Source: Kalaharituber pfeilii
Taxonomy: Eukaryota; Ascomycota; Pezizomycetes; Pezizales; Pezizaceae
Assembly: GCA_015179045.1 (NCBI GenBank)
Contig: WHUZ01000001.1
Coordinates: forward strand, 2,914,001-2,978,000
DNA length: 64,000 nt
Direction: 5' to 3'
Positions within the stretch are counted from its first letter, which is position 1. Each line of letters starts with the position of its first letter. The notes beneath the pieces were generated by a model. It worked only from the letters and a program-made list of their open reading frames with translations, ran no database searches and was not told where the DNA came from. Position numbers and translations under genes: made by a program. Positions 21,379 through 33,770 of this stretch are shown in pieces.

Positions 21379-24176
21379 TGGTGGGGTGCATCTATAAGGG
21401 ACCACTAGCGACCACAATGTTTGAGGTCCTACTAGTTTATCAAACCAGACCTGATTGAGGTCTAAAGGACATTAATATGTACTATTTTGTCTGCTCTATC
21501 ATTCTATGTTATTGCCGGAAAAAAAAAAAAATTACAGAATGAGTAGTAGCAGATTGAAAGGTAGGTACTTTGTATGGGAACAGCTGGAAATGCAACATGC
21601 CAAGATTGCTAAATTAGTATTAGTGGAGGAAAATTACTATATTTGAAAGTGATCTACATGATCCTTCTATAACTCTTATATACACGTTGTGAAATACATA
21701 ACCATCTCGATATGCCTCCATCGTACGTAAACATTTATAGAAAAAACGATTAATTGTAATATCAGAAACAGAATCAAGACCACGTGGAATTGTTAGTTTC
21801 AATGCATCAAAGTTATATTCACAATTATTGCGAGTATAACGTTTTGCAGCAGCCCAAAAGAACTCAATAAAATTCAACTCACAATGAAAGCGAGGATAAA
21901 ATAATACTAAATGACCACAAGCTTCACTTTCTTCTTGTAGACGTCCTTTCTGATCCAAAAAATCTCGCTCTGTCCCTAAACATCGACGTGCACAACAAAA
22001 TCGACTTTCAGTAGAACATTGATCTTTACAGTCTAAGCGCATACCTTCTCTCCAAAGTCCACGTTCTTTAAGAACCTCTCGAATACCTTTTGGTTGATCT
22101 CGCCAGGCTAAATTTGGATGATCTAATGGAAAAATCATAGTTTGTGGACGTTGCTTACTATGAATAAATCCATCTCGCATGCGTGGTTGTTTCCCTCCAG
22201 GTCCAAGATTCATCCGTGATACCACTAAAGCATCTTCAGCATATGCAGCATGATTAGAAGCATTGTCAAATAAAAATACTGCTTGCTTTCCCGGATATGC
22301 TGCTTCAAATAATGGAATTGCCTTATTTATTGTATGTTCAACCATTTTATCTCCTGTCCAATAATTATCCTTCCCAAATTCAAGAAACTCGGTTGCGAAC
22401 TGGCCATCATATTGTAGGCGACCTCCTGGTGTCATAAACTCTGAAACTATAATATCTTTGCCTCGAGATTTCTGCAGTAAAAGTTGTGAATCCCCTTGAA
22501 TCCACATACGTCGTCTTCCATCATTCGCATTAAATGTAGACTCATCATGTGTAACTAGAACTTTGGCTTTCTCTCCTGGTGGTAGAATTGGTTCCTGTAT
22601 CTGAATTTTAAGCTTTTTAGGCTCTGTATCATTATCCTCCAAATCCTCTATTGTATTTTTCTCTTCTTCCACCATAAATTTAACTAACATATAATTCAAA
22701 AAACCGTGGTAGGAAAATAGTTTGCCGATACTGAACCACATCTTCTCGTTCATGACCATCAATATAAACTCCTTTTTTGATATCTCTCCACCGAAAACCC
22801 AACTTGCATAACTATCGTCGTGCTGTACATGCTTTAATTGAGCGTGGTTTCTCAATTGTAACATGTGGTGCAATCATATTCTGTAAATCTCTCAACTCAT
22901 CTTCCTCCTCTCTTATACTTTTTAAATATCCAGAAACAGCATTCGCTAAACCATATGCTGTAAGACCTTCACCTGCACCAGCAATATATTCTCGAACAGC
23001 AAGCTGTACCCCCTCATCATCTAAATCGAGTACTTCGTAAACCTTGAAAACCTTCTGGAATATAGCGCCCAGTTAGCCAACAACGTTCCCATTTCCTTAG
23101 ATGCTTTGCCATTTTAACTCCTCGATTAAAAGAATGGGCTATGATAAGTGATAGAGATATTCGAGTCTCATTAGAGTGATGTAACTGAAGTTGAAGAAAA
23201 TGTAATACCGCTAGATGTCGTTGATAGTCCTGTCCAACCGGAGTCTGTTTCTTACTTTGTAACTTCTTCCGTAGCTCTTGAATACCAGACAAAAGGATAT
23301 CTTCTCGGCTTTCTTCCTTCGGCTCGGAAATAATTCCATTGGTATCTAAACTTGAAGTTGATAACCCAGATCGTGATCCTTCAGCCAGTGGAGTAAAATA
23401 AGCTGTCAAAGGCCGGCATCCTATAGCAGTTTGATGTAATGCTTCTTGAGCCTTTTTATGACGCCAGGTAGTTTGTCGGCATGCTTGCACTCCACGTTGA
23501 TATTTGGACTGAATTGTAGAAAAGTCCACATCTATTGTATTCTTCATAAGCTCCTCATAGGCATCAGCCGCCATATTTAGATCTTGAATCTCTAGTCCAT
23601 CGTCCTCTTCATCCTCCTCTTCTTCCTTATCCCACTCAGATTCATGTATTACTGACTCTTCACTTTCACCATGTACAATAGAGGCCAATCCCAAGCCCAT
23701 TCTCGAACTATCTGAGTCCACTGCTCTTCTTTTTTCCCCACTAGCTATACCAGCTAATAAGCAGTGTCGTTTTCTTTTGTTGAGGCGAGGCATAATTTTT
23801 CGAGCTGGAAATGTCGCTCGCAATCAGTCTCGGAATCGGTCTCACAATCAGTGTGCCTTGTTCAAATATCCATTAGCTTATATCCAGAATTTTAAAGAAT
23901 ATGAATAGTGGGATATACCTACCTTAAGGACTGGGTGCGTAAATGAGGTGCAAAAATAAGGTGCGAAATGTGAGTATATTGCGACCGAGGCCAGACAGCG
24001 ACGAAGCGGACTGAGGCCAGAAAGCGGGGGGGAGCCAGCCGGCACTGCCTGCTGGGGAGCTATGTGAGCTGTGTGAGCGTGAGCTGTGTGCGGGGTTACT
24101 GCAAAAAAAAAAAAAGGCATATTAGTCAGCACAAGACCAAATGTAACAGGTGGTCCCTTATAGATGCACCCCACCA
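21379..24176 (-). mobile_element. DDE transposon, Tc1/mariner-like, 2.8 kb with TA target duplication
   Basis: Perfect 27-bp terminal inverted repeats occupy 21379-21405 (starting TGGTGGGGTGCATC) and 24150-24176. Each end is flanked by TA (21377-21378 and 24177-24178), the target duplication typical of the IS630-Tc1-mariner group. The element carries one minus-strand transposase gene, now broken, and sits within sequence related to RecQ helicases. Identical termini suggest a fairly recent insertion, although the transposase is already mutated, so it may have been moved by a transposase supplied elsewhere. Confidence 0.88.
21620..23823 (-). pseudogene. Transposase of the 21379-24176 element, disrupted
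   Basis: The C-terminal part, 21620 to about 22680, has the catalytic acidic residues in order: THDEST (first D), FLFDNASNHAAY (second D) and CELNFIEFFW (E). This is the DDE pattern of a Tc1/mariner-related family common in fungi. The N-terminal part, 23017-23823, is an acidic, coiled region starting near MPRLNKRKRHCLLAG. Between them (22690-23050) the frame giving YEVLDLDDEGVQLAVREYI and GFRWRDIKKGVYIDGHERED holds a TAG where Trp is expected (after CTARR). One frameshift joins it to KFMVEEEK near 22680, and another lies near 23050. The intact product would be about 700 residues; as it stands it cannot be made. Confidence 0.85.
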
Positions 24177-24178
24177 TA

Positions 24179-25146
24179 GCAGCATTTAGGGGTTCGCTTT
24201 CGCACGCAAAATACTTCATGAATGCCTTGCGGAGACATCCAGTTGTGTTAATGGCCCATAAGCTGCCGAAACTCTGATTCGACCTAGGTCTTTTTTGGTA
24301 AACTGCTCATGAGATCCATTGCACAGACCATTTATAGTTTCCTTCAATTGACCCATGTCGCTGGCAATTGCCATGTCCAGTGCCTGTTTAGCATCTTCAT
24401 GTTCCGCACTCAAGCGGGCTCCTATAAAGGGTGAATTTTCCGTGGCTTTGACGAGCAGTGGTTTCGTATAGAAAATGATGCCCACAGCCTGGACCCCGGG
24501 GTCCCGACCCGCTCGCCCAAGCCTTTGCCAAAGTGTGAGCATATTAACCCAAGATGCTAAGCTCCATTGAACAACACGCACTACATCGGGGATATCTACA
24601 CCCATTGCAGCGGCCTCCGTGACAACTAGGATTCTGATTTGAATATATTAGCTGATTTCCTTAATCAAACTTGTACTAATAAGATGACCTTACCTATGTT
24701 CAGAATCCTCACGGAACTGGTCCAACACCTGAGATCTGCGCTCTGTGCTATGGATTGTGGAATAATCCATCACGATGTCCTGACGATTCCGGAGAGCTGC
24801 TGGCAATTTCGAAATCAAAAAATTCGTAACCTTACAAACATCTGGTTTGGAGTCCACAAATACTATGGTTTTAGGAATATCCAAGGCGGAGGCTAAATGA
24901 TTAGGTATGAGAAAGGCTAAATCTTCAAAGGTTTTCTTATTCTTTCGAATCATGCGACTGCATAAGTATATATTTGGACGATCGACAGACATTTGTATCA
25001 ATGAGGCCGGGTTTGCCAATCTTAATGATCGATGAATATACGCCATGATATGTGGCGGGAGAGTGGCGGACATTGCCATTATAGGCACTTTGCGAAAGAA
25101 GGCGCGCAATAATCCAATGTTCGCATATTTCGGGCGAAATTCATTC
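24179..25146 (-). pseudogene. RecQ-like DNA helicase, broken by insertions
   Basis: Two minus-strand exons are visible, about 24694-25146 and 24179-24633, separated by a proper 60-bp intron (24634-24693). The upstream exon has the end of the motif II region (NEFRPKYANIGLLR), then motif III PIMAMSATLPPH, and FVDSKPD. The downstream exon has TEAAAMGVDIPDVVRVVQW (motif V) and QRLGRAGRDPG (motif VI). One frameshift near 24255 separates SAAYGPLTQ from the zinc-domain block TTGCLRKAFMKYFACES. The Tc1/mariner-like element interrupts the sequence just after this, before the final CxxC. The exon carrying Walker A and DEAH is missing; a 3-kb element begins 52 bp beyond the acceptor at 25147. Such helicases are often multi-copy in fungi. 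Confidence 0.8.
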
Positions 25147-25911
25147 CTATAAGACAATTTTAGTTAAGGTTCTAAGTTCCTAACAAATGCCCTAGCCTTA
25201 GTCTCATGCCAAGCCCCTAGGGCACTCTCCGAGCGCAGCGAGGGTCTTGACTATCTTTCGTTTAGTTATGGCAAAGCTTGTCCTTGGCGAAGGCAACCGT
25301 CTAAGGTCCCTTAGAAACTACGGTTGCTACGTCGACAGAAAAACTTGTAGTTGTAACTAAGCTGTAATTAGTTCTATTTACTGCAACCCTGTACATACAC
25401 CATCATAGGCTCATTTTTCATCACAAACACTTATTAGCAAAAAAAATTGTTCACATCCCAAGGGCGTTCCATGCGTCAGAATGCATTAATGCCATGGGAC
25501 GTCAACCGCCTATCCCAGTAATAGAACTTTTCTAACACTGTGTCTGGATGGCTTTCCACGTCGGCTGTCCTCCTCAATGTTGAGTATTTTCTCTGGCATC
25601 TGGAATTTGGCTCTTTTTTATTTATGTATCCTCAACTATAGCCTGATATTTACTATGTTATCAATTCTAGACTTATATGCTCTACATTATCAATTACAGA
25701 CTATATCCTCAGAATTAGTAGTTGACTACTCACGCCTCCCACGCTTATTGCATAGATTTATTCTACCGCGCCATAATATCATGTTTGGCAACCAATTGTT
25801 TGTTCATTAATAACTAGCTATGCTGATCTATATACAAGTGCCCTCCACTATTCCATCTCTTCTACTACTGCTCCACCGTATTCTTATTCCACTACAGATT
25901 ACAATCTTAGA

Positions 25912-26517
25912 AGACCTGCCATACCTGTTAAATTGAGCTCATATTGCCTTATCATGCGCTGTCAAGTGAGCTATGCCATTCCTACTCAATTTGCCATATC
26001 TCATGTCATTGTATAGAACCTATCATAGGTATCAAATTCGGCTTATTCTGCCACCTCTCACGCCGTTAAGGGAGGTGTACCATACTTAGTAAATTGAGCT
26101 CATGTTGCCTTATCACATGCCAACGAAAGAGACCTACTATACATATCAAATTCAGCTCATGTTGTTACATCTCATACCGTTGTGTAGGACCTGACATATG
26201 TGTTAAATTGAGCTCATTCTATCATATCTCATACTGTCGTATAGGACCTCTCATACCTGTCAAATTTGGCTCATTCTGCCATATCTAGCAAGGTAGAAAT
26301 GGACCTGCAATACCTATAAATTGAGCTCATTCTACCATATCTGCCACATCTCGTACAGTGGAAATAGACCTGGATAACCTATTAAATTGAGCTTATTCTG
26401 CTACATCTTGCACCTCGCGCTTGCAACGGGGACCTGTTATATCTGTCAAATTCAGCTAATGTTGACTCATCGGGTTGCCATCAACTTGAAAAGAGACCTG
26501 CCATGCCTGTTAAATTG
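25912..26517 (+). repeat. About 60-bp imperfect tandem repeat
   Basis: Nine or so diverged units with the shared phrases GACCTGCCATACCTGTTAAA, TTGAGCTCATTCTGCCATAT and CTCATACCGTTGTATAG. Units vary in length by a few bases and carry no open frame. It lies inside the 25199-28244 element. Confidence 0.75.
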
Positions 26518-26920
26518 ACGCTGCTGTCGATGCCGCTGTTGATGCTGCTGTTGCGTCGACGCCACTGTGAATGCCACTGCCGACGCTGCTGTCGATGCTG
26601 CTATTGACACTGCTGTCGACGCCGCTGTCGACGCTGCTATTGCTGTCGACGCTGCTGTCGATGCCGCTGTCGACGCTGCTGTCGACGCCGCTGTCGACGC
26701 TGCTGTTAGCTGTCGACGCTGCCGTCGGCGCTGCTGTCGACGTTGCTGTTGCTGTCGACGCTGCTGTTAGCTGTCGACGCTGCCGTCGACGCTGCTGTCG
26801 ACGCTGCTGTTGCTGTCGACGCTGCTGTTACTGTCAACCGCTGTCGACGCTGCTGTTGCTGTCGATGCCGCTGTCGACACCCTTGTCGACAGCGATGGAG
26901 TAGGGATGTCGACAGGGGCG
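26518..26920. repeat. GTCGACGCTGCT satellite (codon-like repeat)
   Basis: Nearly 400 bp of variations on GCTGCTGTCGACGCTGCTGT, dense in the GTCGAC palindrome. All frames stay open for long distances because the unit length is mostly a multiple of 3. The minus-strand frame gives runs such as STAASTAASTA and continues the relic at 27060-27870, so the satellite may have been a low-complexity tail of that protein. Confidence 0.8.
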
Positions 26921-26934
26921 TCGACTGCACCTTT

Positions 26935-27870
26935 AGCACTTGTTGATACCTAATCTTCTATCAATATAATACTCATAATAAAAAGACTCGATACTTTTCA
27001 CCTTATTTTTTTTGATAAGCCGTCATTGGTTATTTTAATGCTAGTAAATCTTTCGATACCTAAGGTAGGTTTCTTCTTCTTTTGGTATTGCATAACTGTT
27101 GTACATTCCTTTGCTTCTGTCACCAAAAGGTACATCAATAACTAATATATGACTGCAATTATCTGAATGACCTCTGCTTGAAGCCTCTATTAGGTTTATC
27201 ATAAGGTACTTCTAATCTCTATAGAACCACCCACCATCTATACTGTCTACCTCCGTTGACAGCCACAATCACACTATGCTCTTTCGTTCATAGTTATCTG
27301 TATCACTAAATGCCAGTAACGAGTACATATTAGACTAGACTAAACCTCTAGGCATTAGTCTTCCTACAAGGCTAGGCTAATAACTACTGGTGGCATTTGA
27401 ATCTTTCAATCTATCCTCTCTTGCACTAGTATCTCCCACTTGCTCATTATTACCTATGGTAGATGCATCGTCACTATTGTCTGAAGATTTATCTTTATTC
27501 TTGTCCTTAGCTTCTAGAGTAGTCTTGTAACTAGCTTCTAGAGCACCCAGCTACGCCTCCCTTACCCAGCAAACTTTCTTACCCATTTTTGACTCCTCAG
27601 CCACTGACGTACCCAGCTTCGATAGAGCTAGGCTTAGCTTTTGCCTGTTGCTTCTACCAGAAAGAATTTGCCCCAGCACTTCTGACCATTCCCCTCTACA
27701 CTTGCTTTCCAAATTAGCTACAATCTATATTCTACATGCATATGCCTCCACCTTTGCCTTGGTCTCCTCCTTAATCTTCTCAATCTTAGTGCTCGGTTAT
27801 GTAAAATCTCCATCTGTTCAGCCAAGTACTCAGGATTCAAGCCTTTGAGCTGGACTTTGGCACGGGTGGA
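26935..27870 (-). pseudogene. Unidentified coding relic inside the inverted-repeat element
   Basis: Minus-strand translation from about 27870 downward gives, across frames and stops, KVQLKGLNPEYLAEQMEIL, then SLALSKLGTSVAEESKMGKK, then LEASYKTTLEAKDKNKDKSS, then TIGNNEQVGDTSAREDRLKD, and near 27170 NCSHILVIDVPFGDRSKGMY. These are clearly protein-like pieces with several stops. The family was not recognised. It reads toward the Ser/Thr/Ala satellite at 26518-26920. Confidence 0.45.
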
Positions 27871-28498
27871 GTAAAATCTACAGTGGATACAAATTTGTAT
27901 ATTACTAAGATGACGTACAGGGTCTGAGTTTAGATGTATAGGTTATGAGAATGATTGAGGTGAGGCAGTGGGTCCGAATTTTATTGTGATGATGTTCTGT
28001 TGTGGTGTGGGCCCTGAGATGAGCTGAGTACCTAGCTTTCTACAAACATACCTTAGAATCCATGGGCCGACGCTAGACGCGTCGACGCAGTGTGCCAAGT
28101 GATTAGCTGCGTCTACGAAAAATTACTATGGTGTGCTCCGTAGACAAAAGTTACCGCACAAAAAAACGAAAGATAGTCAAGACCCTCGCTGCGCTCGGAG
28201 GGTGCCAACCTCGGAGAGTGCCCTAGGGGCTTGGCATGAGACTACCTTTCCTCCACGTACCTTCAACTGACAAACCTAATACTCCTACCCGTGACGTAAA
28301 TAAAACAAACTTCTCAGAAAATAACTTACATAATAAAACAATATAAACCTCCCATAACGAAATAATTCTATTGAAACTTTCAATGGTTCTCGTGAATATC
28401 TAGCTAACACCCTTGTATTTTTTGTAAAGTAAACAAAACTCCCCGACCATGCAAATCAAAAAATCAAACAGGAACGAGAAATCTAAACGCCTTACTCT

Positions 28499-29109
28499 TC
28501 ACCACCATCTTGTCTTTAATTCAATTCTAGCCTCCATTCTAGCCTCCATGGCCTCCATTCTAGCCTCCATTCTAGCCTCCATGGCCTTCATCTCTGCAAG
28601 AATAACTTTCTCCGAGTTTGCGACTGTATCCTTTACATAATCTTTCATGTCCTTCTCTCGAGCTGCATCATAGTAATACACATTAAATACAGCCTATTGA
28701 TGTCAGTAACCACACAACATCAAATCATAAGAAACATACTTACCGAACCTATTCCCAAAAGAACTGTCCCGACACCGAAGGTAAGCACCCACTTCACCTC
28801 ATTGTGAGTACGCTCGCTTAGTTTGAGAGCCATGGTGGCATCCTAATTCACTCCGTTAGTACATGAGTACAAACTTGAAGTTGAAATCTTTACATTCTCG
28901 ATCTTATTAATCCTATCAGACCTCAGGCCAAGTAATTCTTTTGATGATTCGGCACCATCTGTCCCAACCGGATTTTCAGTAATGTTTCGGCTCTAAAGTA
29001 TTTGAATCAGTACAAAATTATCTGAGTAATTTAATGACAACAGCCTATGTTTTGTATAACTTACTCGAGTACCAGTAAACATACGTTTTCTGATCACTCG
29101 CCCCCTCAT
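28499..29109 (-). CDS. Unrecognised 145-residue membrane/coiled-coil protein with MEAR repeats
   Basis: Four exons join cleanly: 29065-29109, 28894-28992, 28744-28842 and 28499-28693; the introns are 72, 51 and 50 bp, all phase 0 with GT..AG ends. The product is 145 residues. A basic N-terminus (MRGRVIRKRMFTGTR) is followed by a polar region. A hydrophobic segment in exon 3 (WVLTFGVGTVLLGIGS) runs into FNVYYYD, then a charged helix (MKDYVKDTVANSEKVILAEM) and four to five MEAR/MEAMEAR repeats. It is predicted as a single-pass or tail-anchored protein with a coiled coil. The membrane segment, its following intron and the charged helix match the gene at 19272-19947. No known family was recognised. 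Every exon is open and all splice signals are intact, so it is likely a live gene. Confidence 0.72.
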
Positions 29110-30146
29110 GGCAGACCTGTAATGCAAACCAGCAAAAAAAGGGCTCAACGATGGCATTCCGATGTGTTGAAATACGATAGAAACTGCGGCTGATTTTCGA
29201 TGGATATCTGTGTTGCGTTCTCTTGCCTCTGTTCCGTTGACTTTACGAAGTGCCCTATGAAGTAATTAAACCTAACTAAAATAGCCTGACTATATAGCCC
29301 TCTTTCCTTGGCAGAATGTCTCTGAGGTCCCCATTCATCACGTTACCACTAATGCACTAATGCTTGGCTCTTGGCCTTGCAAGAGGAAGATCCTTTCCTC
29401 GGGGGAAAACCCTGTTACGGGTTGCAACCGACCGTTTGCAAACCGTTGCACCAAAAGGTAGAACTACCGGTACCACCCGGTAGTGCGGTCGGCATATATA
29501 GGAGTATCCGGACGGGCTGGTCAGCGACTCGGGCGCTATCGTCGGCGCCTAGTGCCCAACGCGCGAGCTACATGTTCATCGCAACATACCCATATACACT
29601 GGAATATGCCAGATCGCTAAGATGACTGTAACAAGGGATTTAGAGGACTGTATAGAGGGCTAACAGCTGCGTTACTGAAGAGGGTACCAGCGAGCGCGGT
29701 GACGATGTTTGAGCAGATAATTGGGTTTCTGAAGTGGAAGGACGGGGTTGAGAATTAGAGTTAAAAGTTGGGTTAGTGAGGGATTGCATAGGAATGGAAT
29801 AGATAGTTTGCAGGATTTTGGAAGCCAGCAGATGGGAAAGGCGCAAGTACTCAAGCCTATATATACTATTTCTTTGTCTCTTTCTGAGTAGTCTCGCGCT
29901 TTCTAGGTAGGTAAAGTACTGTATGCATTTAGAAAATAATATTTGTTTCATTGAAAGCCAACTTTTTACTACATGGTAAGGAAGCAGGAGCAAAGGCTTG
30001 ACGAATAGCGTACGTATTGGGAGTGAGCCATATTTTTGGAATGCGCCCAGCTTTTCTTACAGAAAAGTCACAGGTATAATGCATCAATAAAAAACGTAAC
30101 TCAATACTAAAAGTCCACCCTATGATCAACCCATAGTAACCCCAAC
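29110..30146. other. Intergenic spacer
   Basis: 5' flank of the 28499-29109 gene and 3' flank of CTP synthase. No gene recognised; open frames at 29640-29993 are Ser/Pro-rich without a domain. Confidence 0.45.
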
Positions 30147-32280
<2,134 letters not shown>

Positions 32281-33770
32281 GGTGGCGCAATGTTATGTTG
32301 ACGATATTTCGAGGACTGTAGAGGCCTTTAAGAGGAAAACGGTGGAATTGCGAATTGAAGCTGCCTGGACCAATAGCTAACCTTATGGATAGACGCTACG
32401 TATCGATGAGTGGAAGTCGAAAGGCTGACAGGAAAACGACACACAGACAGTGATGGTCTGTATCTCTGTGACGCAAAGGAGATGAAGGGAAGACAGGAGA
32501 AAGTTTCTGGTATCAGTCCGCCCGCCGCACGCGCGGGGGCAAGAAAGAGGAGGGGAAAGTAGGGTAGAGATTTTCAGAGCTACCATTAAGCATTCGGGTT
32601 AGTCAGCCAGATTTTCTAGAGCCCCGTGACTTGGCCGCCAACGCTGCATGAGTTTAGTAACTGCTTGCATACCTATCGTTCAGGAGCGAACTCGAAAAAG
32701 GTAGAGATGCCTTTCATATGCAATGAGCGAGGACGCCTTAGCATTGCACATTGCGGGGTGGATGCTCTCCAAAGCCCAGAGAGGTATAAATTTTATTTCC
32801 ACAATCTATTTCAGTGGTGCTAGTGTGGCATTGTTAACACATTTCTTTTCTCACTTGCAGAAAATTGCAAAGCAACGTGCCCCATTACTGTAGGTCTGGA
32901 AACGAGAACAACTGATGGCTACATGCTTACTTGCATAAGATGCAGTGGCAAACTTTGCGGGCACAGGGCGATCTTGGCCAAGAACTACTTGTAGGAAGCT
33001 GAGAGCTAAGTTCTTTTCCATGTCGACTTCCTTAAATGGCTCCACTACATGTCAAGTACTTAACTTAAAGCTTAAGGTTGCCGCCTGTCGATATATTTGA
33101 CCATTGCCGTTGAACTTTAGAGATTGTATGATAGTATACACAAGCTTGAGAAGAGACTGCACCTGTTGCAATTTCTTCGAAATTTATAGCCCAAGCCGAG
33201 CCTTCCTCTGCCGGCCATATTTTAACCCTGGTCCATCGGGAACCCACAACCCCATTGTATCCACCAATCAATCACAACAAAGATGCATAGTAGGTGTGGT
33301 GTAAAGCTGCAACACGTGAAGAGAAATGGAATAACAATAAAGTGGCAAATGAGACAAACAACAGAATAAAAAAAGGAAAGAAAAATCACTTGGGAGTAGT
33401 CAATCTGCTAAGGAGAAAATTGCATGATACCTGCCTGAGGAGGCACAGAGGGAAAGCTGCAATTATAGGAGGGGCTGTATGATCCGCCGTTAGTAGAGTT
33501 GCTGGAGGGTGGATGTAGATGGTGAATCGAAGTCGTCTACTACCCGAACTGGGGGAGAGGGTAGCCCAATATTTTTCTAAGGATGGATTATAATGCTCCA
33601 ATTCCCATACAATTAAATTTTAGTGGAATTAGCGCAGCTCGTTTTCAATTCTGCGTGTAAATTCTAACATTTCCGCGCTGCCTCTCTGAGTACTACCCTT
33701 TGTAAAAGTATGTTGGCCTTAACATGACCACATTACAGAATCTGTCCATAACTTTCGCGCACGCGACAAT
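32281..33770. other. Spacer between VPS33 and CTP synthase with one possible exon
   Basis: Contains the CTP synthase promoter and the 3' flank of VPS33. On the minus strand, about 32936-33045 reads VEPFKEVDMEKNLALSFLQV and then LGQDRPVPAKFATASY before a GTAAGC donor. This looks like a real exon, but partner exons were not found and the protein was not recognised. Confidence 0.4.

Larger units (their letters stand above)
25199..28244. mobile_element. 3-kb element bounded by 65-80 bp inverted repeats
   Basis: The left arm 25199-25263 and right arm 28165-28244 are inverted copies starting TAGTCTCATGCCAAGCCCCT. The right arm differs by a 16-bp duplication (GTTGGCACCCTCCGAG). Both outer edges are followed by CCT, a possible 3-bp target duplication. 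Inside are a 60-bp-period repeat, a GTCGAC-rich satellite and a minus-strand coding relic. No transposase was recognised. The element may be a decayed DNA transposon or a captured segment. Confidence 0.65.
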
